A program made the position numbers and the translations under genes. Shown here piece by piece: positions 1-8,394 of a DNA stretch of 64,000 nt. How positions within the stretch are numbered: the first letter of the stretch is position 1; each line of letters opens with the position of its first letter. The notes below the pieces were generated by a model. That model did no database searches, was not told the origin of the DNA, and worked only from the letters and a program-made list of their open reading frames with translations. Location: NCBI RefSeq assembly GCF_027627575.1, contig NZ_CP114065.1, positions 4,092,001 through 4,156,000 on the forward strand, written 5' to 3'. Source of the stretch: Kribbella sp. CA-293567 (GTDB lineage: Bacteria > Actinomycetota > Actinomycetes > Propionibacteriales > Kribbellaceae).

Positions 1-509
1 TTCGCCGGCTGCGCGGTGAGGACCGGCACGTACCGGTGCTGTTCCTCACCGCGCGGGACGCGGTCGAGGACAAGGTGCTCGGCCTGCAGACCGGCGGCGA
101 CGACTACGTGACCAAGCCGTTCAGCCTGGACGAACTGGTGGCGCGGGTGCGCGCGTTGCTGCGCCGGTCGGGTCATCGGGAGCAGACCAGCACCGAGGCC
201 GCCGTACTGCGCTACGCGGACCTGGAGCTGAACGAGGACAGCTACGAGGTCTTCAAGGCCGGTACGGCGGTGCAGCTCTCGCTGACCGAGTTCAAGCTGC
301 TGCGCTGCCTGCTGGAGAACGCGGAGCGGGTGATGTCCAAGGGCCAGATCCTGTCGGCCGTCTGGAACTACGACTTCGCGGGCGACGCCGGCGTGGTCGA
401 GTCGTACATGTCGTACCTGCGCCGCAAGGTCGACACCGGCGACCAGAAACTGCTCCACACCGTCCGCGGCGTCGGCTACGTCCTGCGCACCCCCCGAGGC
501 CCGAACTGA
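1..509 (+). CDS. OmpR/PhoB-family response regulator (5'-truncated)
   Basis: This is the distal part of a two-component response regulator, a phosphorylation-controlled DNA-binding transcription factor. The frame is already open at the left edge (codons in phase with base 3), so the start and phosphoacceptor Asp lie outside. The visible receiver end carries the switch residues Thr (FLTARD) and Lys (YVTKPF). A winged-helix domain follows, with the recognition-helix region VVESYMSYLRRKV and the usual GVGYVLR ending. Its TGA overlaps the ATG of the next gene by one base (TGATG), so it is translationally coupled to its cognate kinase. The target genes cannot be told from sequence. Confidence 0.95.
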   Translation, partial: RRLRGEDRHVPVLFLTARDAVEDKVLGLQTGGDDYVTKPFSLDELVARVRALLRRSGHREQTSTEAAVLRYADLELNEDSYEVFKAGTAVQLSLTEFKLLRCLLENAERVMSKGQILSAVWNYDFAGDAGVVESYMSYLRRKVDTGDQKLLHTVRGVGYVLRTPRGPN

Positions 510-2005
510 TGAACGGCCACCGCCGCCTCACCGAGCGGTACCCGCTGCGGATCACCATCGTGGTGGTCCTGCTGACCCTGGTGACCGCCGCCCTGCTCGC
601 TTCCGGCTTCACCGCCACCACCATCATGCGCGGGTACCTGACGGACCGGGTGGACAGCCAACTCCAGGACACCGCCAAGGCGCTCACCGGGCCGAAGAAC
701 ACTCCCTGGCCGGGAGCACCGGACGCGGGCAGGGGGCCGAGACTTCCCAGTGTCTTCGTGGTCCAGCGCTTCGACGCGACCGGCGCGCGGCTGGAAGAAC
801 CGATCCGGCAGCCGCTCAATCAGTCGGCGGCACAGCCGGTTCTGCCATCGCTGACGCTGGCCCAGGTCGAGGGCCGAGGCACCAAAGGGTTCAACGTGCC
901 GGCGGTCTCCGGCCAAGAGACCTTTCGGGTCATCGCCGTCCCACTGGCCACCGGCCGCGGCTACTTGATGGTGGCGCAGAGTCTTGCCGACATGGATCAG
1001 ACTCTCGGACGCCTGGTCGGGGTGCAGGTGGCTGCCGGCCTGATCCTCCTGGTGCTGCTCGCCGGCGTCGGCACGTACGTCGTACGGCGAAGCCTGCGCG
1101 GACTGGAGGACGTCGAGCACACCGCCGTGGCGATCGCCGGTGGTGACCTGAGCCGGCGGGTGCCTCAACGCGATCCGCGGACCGAGGTCGGGCGGCTGTC
1201 GCTGGCGCTGAACCAGATGCTCGGGCAGATCGAGGGCGCGTTCGCGCAGCGGACCGCTTCGGAGTTCGCGGCGCGCCGGTCCGAGGACGCCGCCCGGCGG
1301 TCCGAGGAGAACGCGCGGCAGTCGGAGGAGCGGATGCGGCGGTTCGTCGCCGACGCCAGCCACGAACTCCGCACGCCGCTGACCTCCATTCGCGGGTTCG
1401 CGGAGCTGACCCGGCAGCAGGGGGCGGCGGCCGATCCCGCGACGATGAAGCGGATCGAGGACGAGGCCAAGCGGATGGGCCTGCTGGTCGACGATCTGCT
1501 GCTGCTCGCGCGGCTCGACCAGCAACGGCCACTGCAGCACCAGCCGGTGGATCTGCTGACGCTGGCGGGCGATTCGGTGCACGACGTCCAGGCGGTGCAG
1601 CCCGGTCGGCAGGTGAAGCTGCAGATCCTTCCGGCTTCCGGTGCTCCGGTGGTGAGCGGCGACGAAGCCCGGCTGCGGCAGGTGCTCGGAAACCTGGTCA
1701 GCAACGCCCTGCACCACACACCGGTCGATGCCCCCATCACGATCTCCGTCGGCACGCGCGCGGGCGAGGCGATCCTCGAGGTGGCGGACACCGGGCCAGG
1801 CCTGAACGACGAACAGAAGGCTCGTGTGTTCGAACGCTTCTACCGGGCTGACTCGGCCCGCACCCGAGCCACCGGCGGCTCCGGTCTCGGTCTGTCGATC
1901 GTCGCGGCCCTGGTCGCGGCCCACGGCGGGAAGGTGACGGTCACCGACACCGTCCCCCACGGCGCGACCTTCACCGTCCACCTCCCCATCGCCGACTCGC
2001 AGTAG
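509..2005 (+). CDS. HAMP-containing sensor histidine kinase
   Basis: Membrane sensor kinase of 498 residues, partner of the preceding regulator. TM1 is at about residues 14-36, followed by an extracytoplasmic sensor of about 130 residues, TM2 at about 170-192 and a HAMP linker. A charged helical stretch follows with a repeated RRSE/RQSE pattern (likely coiled coil). The HisKA box is ADASHELRTPLTS with phospho-acceptor H285, and the HATPase domain has VADTGPGL and a GSGLGLSI G-box near 456. The architecture is a classic type IA kinase. The start is fixed by the TGATG overlap. No ligand can be assigned. The sensor region is rich in Pro/Gln and has no recognised domain. Confidence 0.95.
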   Translation: MNGHRRLTERYPLRITIVVVLLTLVTAALLASGFTATTIMRGYLTDRVDSQLQDTAKALTGPKNTPWPGAPDAGRGPRLPSVFVVQRFDATGARLEEPIRQPLNQSAAQPVLPSLTLAQVEGRGTKGFNVPAVSGQETFRVIAVPLATGRGYLMVAQSLADMDQTLGRLVGVQVAAGLILLVLLAGVGTYVVRRSLRGLEDVEHTAVAIAGGDLSRRVPQRDPRTEVGRLSLALNQMLGQIEGAFAQRTASEFAARRSEDAARRSEENARQSEERMRRFVADASHELRTPLTSIRGFAELTRQQGAAADPATMKRIEDEAKRMGLLVDDLLLLARLDQQRPLQHQPVDLLTLAGDSVHDVQAVQPGRQVKLQILPASGAPVVSGDEARLRQVLGNLVSNALHHTPVDAPITISVGTRAGEAILEVADTGPGLNDEQKARVFERFYRADSARTRATGGSGLGLSIVAALVAAHGGKVTVTDTVPHGATFTVHLPIADSQ

Positions 2006-2024
2006 TTCGCGGCAGCGGCTGGGG

Positions 2025-2660
2025 TCAGCCGGTCTTCCTGCGGGCCTTGACCGTGCAGTCGCGACGCGTCAGCACCTTGCCGTCGATGACCTGCTCGCGC
2101 TCGTGAGCGCGGCCGACCAGGACCTCCCAGCGGCCGTCGTTCAGATCGAGGTCGGAGATCACCTCGTCGGGAGTCGGGAAGTGGACGTCGGGATGGTCGC
2201 CGTGCTTGGCCGCGTCCGGCCAGTCCAGGTGGCCTTCGATCAGCAGGACCCCGCCGGGAGCGACCGCCTCGGCCGCCGAGCGCAGGATCGCCTCCCGGGG
2301 CAGGTCGACCGTCGAGTGCAGGAACTGTGCCGACACGAGATCGAAGGTTCCGTCCGGGAAGGTCTTGCCGAGCTCGTGCTGCTGCCACTCGATCCGGTCG
2401 GTGACCCCTGCCTCCTCGGCGTGCGCAGCGGCCCGGGAGAGCGCTACCTGGGAGACGTCGACGGCGGTCACCCGCCAGCCCTGCTTCGCCAGCCAGATCG
2501 CGTCGCCACCCTCGCCGCTGCCGAGATCGAGCGCGGTACCGGGCTCCAGGCCGGACACCTCGGCGACCAGCGCGACATTCGGTTCTCCGCTCCAGATGCG
2601 CGAGTTCTCGCGGTAGCGGTCGTTCCAGTACTCTTCGGCGGACCTGTCATCGGCAGTCAT
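2025..2660 (-). CDS. class I SAM-dependent methyltransferase
   Basis: Predicted small-molecule methyltransferase of 211 residues. The Rossmann motif I (ALDLGSGEGGDA, residues 43-54) and motif II acidic region (VTAVDVS) bind S-adenosylmethionine. The FDLVSAQF motif and the GGVLLIEG strand complete the class I core. The N-terminal EYWNDRYRE is typical of the methyltransferase type-25/type-12 group often acting on thiol, tellurite or halide substrates, but the substrate here is unknown. The frame stays open upstream to 2927, but the ATG at 2660 begins the conserved domain. It converges with the kinase gene, leaving a 19-bp spacer. Confidence 0.88.
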   Translation of the reverse strand: MTADDRSAEEYWNDRYRENSRIWSGEPNVALVAEVSGLEPGTALDLGSGEGGDAIWLAKQGWRVTAVDVSQVALSRAAAHAEEAGVTDRIEWQQHELGKTFPDGTFDLVSAQFLHSTVDLPREAILRSAAEAVAPGGVLLIEGHLDWPDAAKHGDHPDVHFPTPDEVISDLDLNDGRWEVLVGRAHEREQVIDGKVLTRRDCTVKARRKTG

Positions 2661-2734
2661 GGGACCAGCATCCGCCCGCGGGGCCGGACCGACAAACTTC
2701 GTTGCTGTTCCGGCAAAGCGGCCGGTCGGGCCGT

Positions 2735-4246
2735 TCAGGCCAGATACCACCGCCGGGTCTCGTCGATGATCCGGTCGAGTTCCGCGCGATCGCCGGGCTG
2801 CTCGGCGAGGTCGGGGTTCAGGATCCGCTGCACCAGTTCGTTGACCCGTTCGGTCCCGATCCGCAGCGGCAGGCTGAACATGAGTTCGTCGATCGTGCTG
2901 CCGGGCAACGGCGGGTCCGGCGGGCACTCGGCGTACCGGTCGAGCAGGGCGCTGAAGTCGTCGAGCGACCGGACCAGCTCACCGGTCGCCACGAACCGCG
3001 CGTGCTCGGTCGGGATACCGGCCTGCGGCGCCCCGATCGCGTCGAACCACATCCAGCCCAGCCCGGACAGCTCCTCGACGACCAGCCACTCCTCCACCGC
3101 CGGCGCCGCCTCCAGTTCGAGTCGCAGCAGGTACCCGAAGACCGTGTTCAGCGCGGCGCCGTGAACCTGTTTGCCGATGCCCACCAACTGGTAGGCGAAC
3201 TGCAGCGGATCCGCCTTCTCGAACCAGCGCTGCACCGCCCACGCCTGATCGACCAGACACAGCTTCGACGCGGCCGTGACGAACGCGATCAGATCGTCCG
3301 GCCCCAGGTTCAGCCACCACTCCCCCGGCTCGAGCAACCAGTACTGCGGATCCGCCCAGCGCCCACGGGTGAACAGTCCCCGGACGCCGAGCGGCGTCAG
3401 CACCAACCGGCCTTCCTTGAGCTCGACCGCCCCCAGCCGGCCAAGGAGCGCCGTACCGGGGCTGTCCGGCGCGGCACAACCGCCGTCCCGGAAGGCCACG
3501 AGCAGAACGTCGATCAGTTCGGGCCAGTCGGTCAGGAACACCCGGTAGGTCTCCAGCCAGGCGGTCACCGGCCGTTCGCGGAGCACCTCGCCGTCAGCGG
3601 GATCCCACGCATGCATCGCCGGCCCGTACTGCGGACCGACGGGACTCGGGCAGATCCAGCCGGCCAGTACGGCGATGCGCCACAACTCGTGCTCGGTCTC
3701 CTCAGCCTCCTGCTCGTAGACCCGCTGGGCGAACTCGGCCAAGTCGCCGAGGAGCTCCGAAGCCGCCGCATCGGTCTCCAGCCGGCCAGGCATCTCCGTG
3801 ACCGGGGCGGGCGAGCCGGGCAGCGGCTGCAACGGCAACGTGACCCGGCGTTCGACCGGCCCGGCGAGGGCGTTCTGCTCGGCCCAAGAGAGCGCTTCCC
3901 AGCGCGCTTCCCACCCGTCTTCGTTGCCAAGAGCAACCAGCACCCGACGCTGCAGGCACCAGCTGACCGGATCGACGCGGCCCAGCCGGGGATCGTTGAA
4001 CGCGACCCCGGCCTCCTCGGTGAGCTGATCGGCCAGCGCACCGCGCCCGGTCTGCCGAAGGACCTCGAGGAACTGCGGGAAAGCGACCCGGAGCTCCTCG
4101 ATCCAGCCTGGCCGGACACTGCCGGAGTACGGCAGCAGGTCGTAGAGCGCGGTGGTGAAAGCGCCTCGCCGGTAGTGGTCCAGGTCGGCAGCCAGTTCGT
4201 CCCTGGCCAGCGCGAGCAGCACCTCGATGATGTCCTCGTCCACCAC
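2735..4246 (-). CDS. uncharacterised 503-residue acidic protein
   Basis: I do not recognise a family. The product is soluble-looking, acidic, rich in Leu, Trp and Glu, and predicted mainly helical, with no signal peptide or membrane segment. It has no evident catalytic motif. A patch near residues 315-335 (WADPQYWLLEPGEWW) is unusually Trp-rich. Actinobacterial codon bias is maintained throughout and the frame is long, so it is a real gene. The start is uncertain: GTG at 4246 is the most upstream plausible codon in this frame. It stands alone between a methyltransferase and the YidC-type gene, with no overlap to either. Confidence 0.75.
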   Translation of the reverse strand: MVDEDIIEVLLALARDELAADLDHYRRGAFTTALYDLLPYSGSVRPGWIEELRVAFPQFLEVLRQTGRGALADQLTEEAGVAFNDPRLGRVDPVSWCLQRRVLVALGNEDGWEARWEALSWAEQNALAGPVERRVTLPLQPLPGSPAPVTEMPGRLETDAAASELLGDLAEFAQRVYEQEAEETEHELWRIAVLAGWICPSPVGPQYGPAMHAWDPADGEVLRERPVTAWLETYRVFLTDWPELIDVLLVAFRDGGCAAPDSPGTALLGRLGAVELKEGRLVLTPLGVRGLFTRGRWADPQYWLLEPGEWWLNLGPDDLIAFVTAASKLCLVDQAWAVQRWFEKADPLQFAYQLVGIGKQVHGAALNTVFGYLLRLELEAAPAVEEWLVVEELSGLGWMWFDAIGAPQAGIPTEHARFVATGELVRSLDDFSALLDRYAECPPDPPLPGSTIDELMFSLPLRIGTERVNELVQRILNPDLAEQPGDRAELDRIIDETRRWYLA

Positions 4247-4350
4247 AGCAAAGTACCGCCGCTTGCCTCGGCCAACTACTCCCTGGCCCTGGTCGTCGCG
4301 GGTCAGCCGAACAGGGCCGAGGGGCGAAGCCAGGCGCCCGAAGTAGCCGG

Positions 4351-5028
4351 TCAGCGCATCAGGACGGTGCGCTCCGCCAGCGTCCAGGCTGTCGTTGTCA
4401 GCAGGTAGAGGCCGGCCGCGAGTGGGATGAAGGCCGCGGTGACCAGCGTGCCGAACGGCAGGAAGCGAGCGAGCCGGCGGGCCGTCGGGGAGGCGGTCTC
4501 GTCGAGCAGGCGGAGCTGGCGGCGGGACGAGAGGAAGGCGACGACCGCCAGCAGCAATGCGAGACCCAGGTACGCCGGGGTCGAGGCGAACATCGGCCAG
4601 TGGATCCCCAGCGGTGCGCCGAAGATGGTTCCGGCCAGCAACTGGTTCGACTGGCCGGCGACGACGGCGGTGCTGAAGAGGGTGTAGAGCACCCAGAAGA
4701 ACGGCAACTGCGCGAACATCGGCAGGCAGCCGGCCAGCAACGTCGTACCGGAGTCCGACTGCAGCTTGGCCACCTCACGCTGGACCCGCTCGGGATCCTT
4801 GCCGTGCCGCTCGCTGATCCTGCGGATCTCCGGCAGCAGCGCCGCCCGGGACTTCTCACCGCGGATCGCGGCGAGGCTGAGCGGGAGCAGCAGGAGGCGG
4901 ACGGCGAGTGTGCAGAGCACGATCGCCACGGCCGCGGCGTACAGGCCGGTGAAGGGTTCGATCGCGGTGGCGATCCCGTGCACGAGTTGATAGGCGGCAT
5001 GGACGGGCGCGTCGAGAAAAGCAGGCAT
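4351..5028 (-). CDS. YidC/Oxa1-family membrane protein insertase (short paralogue)
   Basis: Inserts or folds inner-membrane proteins, alone or with SecYEG. The 225-residue product carries the 60KD_IMP core: a first hydrophobic helix at about residues 31-52 followed by a basic cytoplasmic loop (IRGEKSRAALLPEIRRI, then ERVQREVAKL), the LLAGCLPMFAQLPFFWVLYTLF segment (about 97-118), and two further helices. It lacks the large N-terminal domain and the long basic C-tail of the housekeeping YidC that sits near rpmH-rnpA, so it is probably a secondary paralogue. The ATG at 5028 gives a natural start. It is followed upstream by a small membrane protein gene on the same strand. Confidence 0.88.
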   Translation of the reverse strand: MPAFLDAPVHAAYQLVHGIATAIEPFTGLYAAAVAIVLCTLAVRLLLLPLSLAAIRGEKSRAALLPEIRRISERHGKDPERVQREVAKLQSDSGTTLLAGCLPMFAQLPFFWVLYTLFSTAVVAGQSNQLLAGTIFGAPLGIHWPMFASTPAYLGLALLLAVVAFLSSRRQLRLLDETASPTARRLARFLPFGTLVTAAFIPLAAGLYLLTTTAWTLAERTVLMR

Positions 5029-5079
5029 GGCGAAACTCCACGAGTGAGAAAAGGGAAAGACAGGAAGCGAGAGAACTCG

Positions 5080-5349
5080 CTACCTTCCCGGTGCTCGTGG
5101 GCGCGGCCTGCCGGCCGCGTCGGGATCGCACAGCAGCAGATACGCCGTACGGCGGGAGTTCGCGCGGGCGGCACTGGCCCGCGCGGGCAACGGCGACGAC
5201 AGCGGACGTCGCGCCGCGGTACTGGAGAGCTGGACGACGGCAAGCAAAACGGCCGCCGCCGTGAACACGGCGACGGCCAGTAAGCCGGAGTCCGGACCGA
5301 GGGCAGGCAGGGCCAGCGTCCAGACGCCGGCCAATGCCCTCTCGATCAT
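5080..5349 (-). CDS. small membrane protein (DUF6412-like)
   Basis: Eighty-nine-residue protein with one or two hydrophobic helices (about residues 10-42) and a polar C-tail ending in CDPDAAGRPRPRAPGR. Proteins with this RTAYLLLCDPDAAGRPRPRAPG tail are, as I recall, encoded next to short YidC paralogues in actinobacteria and assigned to DUF6412. That assignment is from memory and should be checked. It lies 51 bp upstream of the YidC-type gene on the same strand and is probably cotranscribed with it. The function is unknown; an accessory role in membrane insertion is only inferred from the pairing. Confidence 0.72.
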   Translation of the reverse strand: MIERALAGVWTLALPALGPDSGLLAVAVFTAAAVLLAVVQLSSTAARRPLSSPLPARASAARANSRRTAYLLLCDPDAAGRPRPRAPGR

Positions 5350-5383
5350 GGCCTCAGAATACGGTAGAGCTCAGCACAGCGGA

Positions 5384-6682
5384 TCAGTCCAGGTAGTCGC
5401 GCAGCACCTGGGAGCGCGACGGGTGCCGCAGTTTCGACATCGTCTTCGACTCGATCTGGCGGATCCGCTCGCGGGTCACGCCGTAGACCTTGCCGATCTC
5501 GTCCAACGTCTTCGGCTGGCCGTCGGTCAGGCCGAAGCGCATCGAGACGACGCCGGCCTCCCGCTCGGACAGCGTGTCCAGAACGGCGTGCAGCTGCTCC
5601 TGGAGCAGGGTGAACGAGACGGCCTCGGCCGGCACGATCGCCTCGGAGTCCTCGATCAGGTCGCCGAACTCGGAGTCGCCGTCCTCACCCAGCGGGGTGT
5701 GCAGCGAAATCGGCTCGCGACCGTACTTCTGCACCTCGATGACCTTCTCCGGGGTCATGTCGAGCTCCTTGGCGAGCTCCTCCGGAGTGGGCTCGCGCCC
5801 CAGGTCCTGCAGCATCTGGCGCTGGACGCGGGCCAGCTTGTTGATGACCTCGACCATGTGCACCGGGATCCGGATGGTGCGGGCCTGGTCGGCCATCGCG
5901 CGGGTGATCGCCTGCCGGATCCACCAGGTGGCGTAGGTGGAGAACTTGTAGCCCTTGGTGTAGTCGAACTTCTCGACCGCACGGATCAGACCGAGGTTGC
6001 CCTCCTGGATCAGGTCCAGGAACAGCATGCCGCGGCCGGTGTAGCGCTTGGCCAGCGAGACGACCAGTCGCAGGTTGGCCTCGAGCAGGTGGTTCTTCGC
6101 CCGGCGGCCGTCCTCCGAGATCCACTCGTACTCGTCCTTGACCTTGTCCTTCAGCTTGGTCTCGGCGTCACCGATCTGCTCCTCGGCGAACAGGCCGGCC
6201 TCGATCCGCTTGGCCAGCTCGACCTCCTGCTCGGCGTTCAGCAGGGGGACCTTGCCGATCTGCTTCAGGTAGTCCTTGACCGGGTCGGCCGTGGCACCGG
6301 CGACCATCACCTGCTGCTGGGGCTCGTCGGTCTCGTCTGCCTCGGAGACGATGAAGCCCTGGTCCTCGGTCAGCTCCTTCACCAGCGGCGTGACCGCCTC
6401 GGCGTCGAAGTCGGACTCGTCGACCTCGTCGAGCGCGCGCGGCTTGCCGGTCTTCGGGTCGATCGCGACACCCGCCTCGGACACGGCCTTCTTCGCCGGC
6501 GCCTTCTTCGCGGCGGCCTTCTTCGCGGGAATACCGTCCTCCTTGGGGGACACAGCAGCCTTCTTGGCGGAAGCGGCCGTCTTCTTCACACTGGCGGTGG
6601 TCCGTTGAGTCGTACTACGGGCGGTGGCGGCCACCGCCCGAGTGGACTCGTCGGGGAGATTCTCGGACGAGCTGGACGACAC
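5384..6682 (-). CDS. sigA: principal RNA polymerase sigma factor (RpoD/HrdB/SigA type)
   Basis: Housekeeping sigma-70 that directs RNA polymerase to most promoters. The 432-residue protein starts with a low-complexity Lys/Ala-rich region (AAKKAPAKKA type repeats, residues 20-75) typical of actinobacterial SigA, followed by region 1.2 (DPVKDYLKQIG). Region 2 has LDLIQEGNLGLIRAVEKFDY and the -10-reading/melting segment STYATWWIRQAITRA. Region 3 follows, then the region 4.2 helix-turn-helix TLDEIGKVYGVTRERIRQIE. The start is GTG at 6682 behind a GAGAGG ribosome-binding site. A leader of roughly 100 nt precedes it. RbpA, a known partner of this sigma class, is encoded at 56726. Confidence 0.96.
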   Translation of the reverse strand: MSSSSSENLPDESTRAVAATARSTTQRTTASVKKTAASAKKAAVSPKEDGIPAKKAAAKKAPAKKAVSEAGVAIDPKTGKPRALDEVDESDFDAEAVTPLVKELTEDQGFIVSEADETDEPQQQVMVAGATADPVKDYLKQIGKVPLLNAEQEVELAKRIEAGLFAEEQIGDAETKLKDKVKDEYEWISEDGRRAKNHLLEANLRLVVSLAKRYTGRGMLFLDLIQEGNLGLIRAVEKFDYTKGYKFSTYATWWIRQAITRAMADQARTIRIPVHMVEVINKLARVQRQMLQDLGREPTPEELAKELDMTPEKVIEVQKYGREPISLHTPLGEDGDSEFGDLIEDSEAIVPAEAVSFTLLQEQLHAVLDTLSEREAGVVSMRFGLTDGQPKTLDEIGKVYGVTRERIRQIESKTMSKLRHPSRSQVLRDYLD

Positions 6683-6794
6683 GAATTACCTCTCGTCTGA
6701 CGATTCAGTCTGCAGGGTTTCTGAAACAGCAAATACGGTACTGCGGGCACTGCGAGTCGGTGGCCCCGCGCTGGTCAGGCGGCAGCAACACTTC

Positions 6795-6800
6795 ATTGTA
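6795..6800 (-). promoter_or_regulatory. candidate -10 element of the sigA promoter
   Basis: On the minus strand a TACAAT hexamer preceded by GGAT lies 112 bp upstream of the sigA start codon. No good -35 is visible at 17-18 bp, so this would be an extended -10 type promoter with a leader of about 100 nt. Weak evidence, based only on the hexamer. Confidence 0.35.
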
Positions 6801-6851
6801 ATCCGGCTACCAAGTCCGGAGCTCCCACGACCCCCTCCACGGCGCGCCTCA

Positions 6852-6883
6852 CCGGTACCAGTCCACCGTCCGACTGGTACCGG
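6852..6883 (-). terminator. hairpin terminator after the HhH-GPD gene
   Basis: Perfect 12-bp stem (CCGGTACCAGTC with its complement, loop 8 nt), starting 22 bp past the HhH-GPD stop codon and before the sigA promoter region. There is no U-tract, as is common in high-GC actinobacteria. Confidence 0.6.
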
Positions 6884-6904
6884 CGCCGCCCGGCGGTACG
6901 GCTC

Positions 6905-7522
6905 TCAACTGTTCCTGGTCTGCCGCAACGGCCGGGCCACCACCCTCTTCTCCACCTGCTGCTCCTGCTTGAACTGACGAACCTTCACCAGGGAGGCCAC
7001 GTCGATCACGTCGGCGACCGACTTGTACGCGCCGTCCTCGCCGTACGGCTCGGACGCCTCGCGCCAGCCGCGCGGGCGGACCTTCAACTGCTTGCCCAGC
7101 AGCGCGACGAAGATCTTCGCCTTCTGCGCGCCGAACCCGGGCAGCGCCGACAGCCTGGCCAGCAGGTCGTCACCGCTCTTCACATCGGCCCAGACGGCCG
7201 AGGCGTTGCCGCCGTACTCCTCGTCCAGGTGCTTGGCCAGGGTCTGGATCCGGGCCGCCATCGCGGTCGGGAACCGGTGCACGGCCGGCGGACCGGCCAC
7301 CACCTCGACGAACCCGTCCGGGTCGTAACCGGCCACCGTGGACGGATCGAACGGGCCGTCCATCCGTTGCGCGATCGCGACCGGACCGGCGAACGCGCGC
7401 TCCATCGGGATCTGCTGGTCGAGCAGCATCCCGACCAGCAACGCGAACGGGTCGCGGCTCAGCATCTCGTCGGCGTCGGGCTGCTGTGCGAGGCACAGCT
7501 TCTTGCTGCGTGTCGAAGTCAC
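6905..7522 (-). CDS. HhH-GPD-type base-excision DNA repair protein
   Basis: Predicted DNA glycosylase-like protein of 205 residues. It has the helix-hairpin-helix signature LSALPGFGAQKAKIFVALLGKQ, which binds the DNA backbone in the endonuclease III/AlkA superfamily, and the upstream helix FALLVGMLLDQQIPMERAF typical of the actinobacterial HhH-GPD family related to TIGR03252. The C-terminus is basic. Which damaged base it removes is unknown, and a catalytic Asp after the hairpin is not obvious. GTG at 7522 is chosen because it sits one base past the UspA stop codon, implying coupled translation in a UspA-HhH operon. The frame runs further upstream, inside uspA. Confidence 0.85.
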   Translation of the reverse strand: MTSTRSKKLCLAQQPDADEMLSRDPFALLVGMLLDQQIPMERAFAGPVAIAQRMDGPFDPSTVAGYDPDGFVEVVAGPPAVHRFPTAMAARIQTLAKHLDEEYGGNASAVWADVKSGDDLLARLSALPGFGAQKAKIFVALLGKQLKVRPRGWREASEPYGEDGAYKSVADVIDVASLVKVRQFKQEQQVEKRVVARPLRQTRNS

Positions 7523-7523
7523 C

Positions 7524-7952
7524 TCAGTCCTCCTCCCCTTCAAACAGCTCAGGCTCGGCCTTGACGGCCAGCACCGGACACGGAGCATCGAGCAGTACCC
7601 GCTGGGCGTTGCTGCCGAGGATGAGCTTGCCGACCGGGGAGCGGCGACGCAGCCCGATCACGATGAACTCCGCGTGCACCTGCTCGGCGACGGCCACCAG
7701 GTCCTCCGCCGGATCGAGTCCACGCACCAGCTGCCTGACCTCGTAGGGCACGCCGGTCGAGTCGAGCTGCTCTCGTACCTCCGTCAACGCGGCATCACTG
7801 GCCGCGGCCTCGTCGCTGTCGAAACTGCGGCCACCCCGGTGCGAGTTCACCACCACCAGCTTGGCGTCGCGCAGCTTCGCCTCCTCTGCCGCCCGCCGGA
7901 GCGCCGCGCGCCCTTCGGCCTTCGGCACATAACCCACGACGATGGTCGTCAT
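7524..7952 (-). CDS. universal stress protein, UspA family
   Basis: Single-domain 142-residue Usp protein. The first strand (TTIVVGYVP), the middle DPAEDLV region and the C-terminal ATP-binding signature (GLRRRSPVGKLILGSNAQRVLL, Gly-x2-..-Gly-x9-Gly-Ser pattern) suggest an ATP-binding type. The last strand PCPVLAVK is typical. Usp proteins help cells survive starvation, hypoxia or DNA damage by unclear means. The direct coupling to a base-excision repair gene (one-base spacer) hints at a role in DNA-damage survival, which is inference. Confidence 0.9.
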   Translation of the reverse strand: MTTIVVGYVPKAEGRAALRRAAEEAKLRDAKLVVVNSHRGGRSFDSDEAAASDAALTEVREQLDSTGVPYEVRQLVRGLDPAEDLVAVAEQVHAEFIVIGLRRRSPVGKLILGSNAQRVLLDAPCPVLAVKAEPELFEGEED

Positions 7953-8394
7953 CGACTTGCCTCACCTCCGGGTGTCCATCACCTGAAACGGTCGACCCGT
8001 TCCGAACGATACTGCCCTGAACCCGCTCCGGCATCTGTGGAAATGCACGATCTGTGTCGCGACCGTGACGCTTGGGCGATTGCGCCCGCAACACGGCCGT
8101 GGCAAAGAGTCGCCGGTCAGGCGCCAACGGTCACCGTCCCCCAACGGTTCACGACGACATACCCGCCCTGGCGCGGTTCAACCTTCGTGGCGCATACCTT
8201 TGCAGGGTTGCGACCCGACGCGCCAGCCCGGTGTCCAGGTCCGGGGTCCCCAACCCCGGCAGGCGATCGTACGCCGTTGCCTTGGGCAAGCGCGCCGCCG
8301 TTCCGCCCGGCCGGTCGTGGCCGGGCGGCTGTCCTTCGTTGTCTGCCACGCCGTCCACCGGCTCGCACCGGGGGAACTTACGCGGTTAACCGGA
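7953..8394. other. 442-bp intergenic region
   Basis: It separates two minus-strand genes. The part next to the GCS2 gene carries a perfect GC hairpin (listed separately). The part next to uspA should hold its promoter, but no convincing -35/-10 pair was found. Short frames here (for example 8117-8368 minus) have Arg/Gly/Pro-rich composition and no recognisable protein features. No tRNA-like cloverleaf was seen. Confidence 0.5.
8303..8328 (-). terminator. GC-rich hairpin downstream of the GCS2-type ligase gene
   Basis: Perfect 10-bp stem (CCGCCCGGCC and complement) with a 6-nt loop, 66 bp past the stop codon at 8395. Position and stability fit an intrinsic terminator lacking a U-tract. Confidence 0.55.

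Noticed and set aside
8140..8290. GGTTCAA near 8177 considered as a tRNA T-loop, and nearby GC stems as a c-di-AMP riboswitch
   Set aside because: No acceptor or anticodon stems can be formed around it and none of the conserved c-di-AMP riboswitch blocks is present.
8117..8368. Possible small protein upstream of the GCS2 terminator hairpin, minus strand
   Set aside because: It spans the perfect GC hairpin at 8303-8328, has Arg/Gly-rich composition and no ribosome-binding site.
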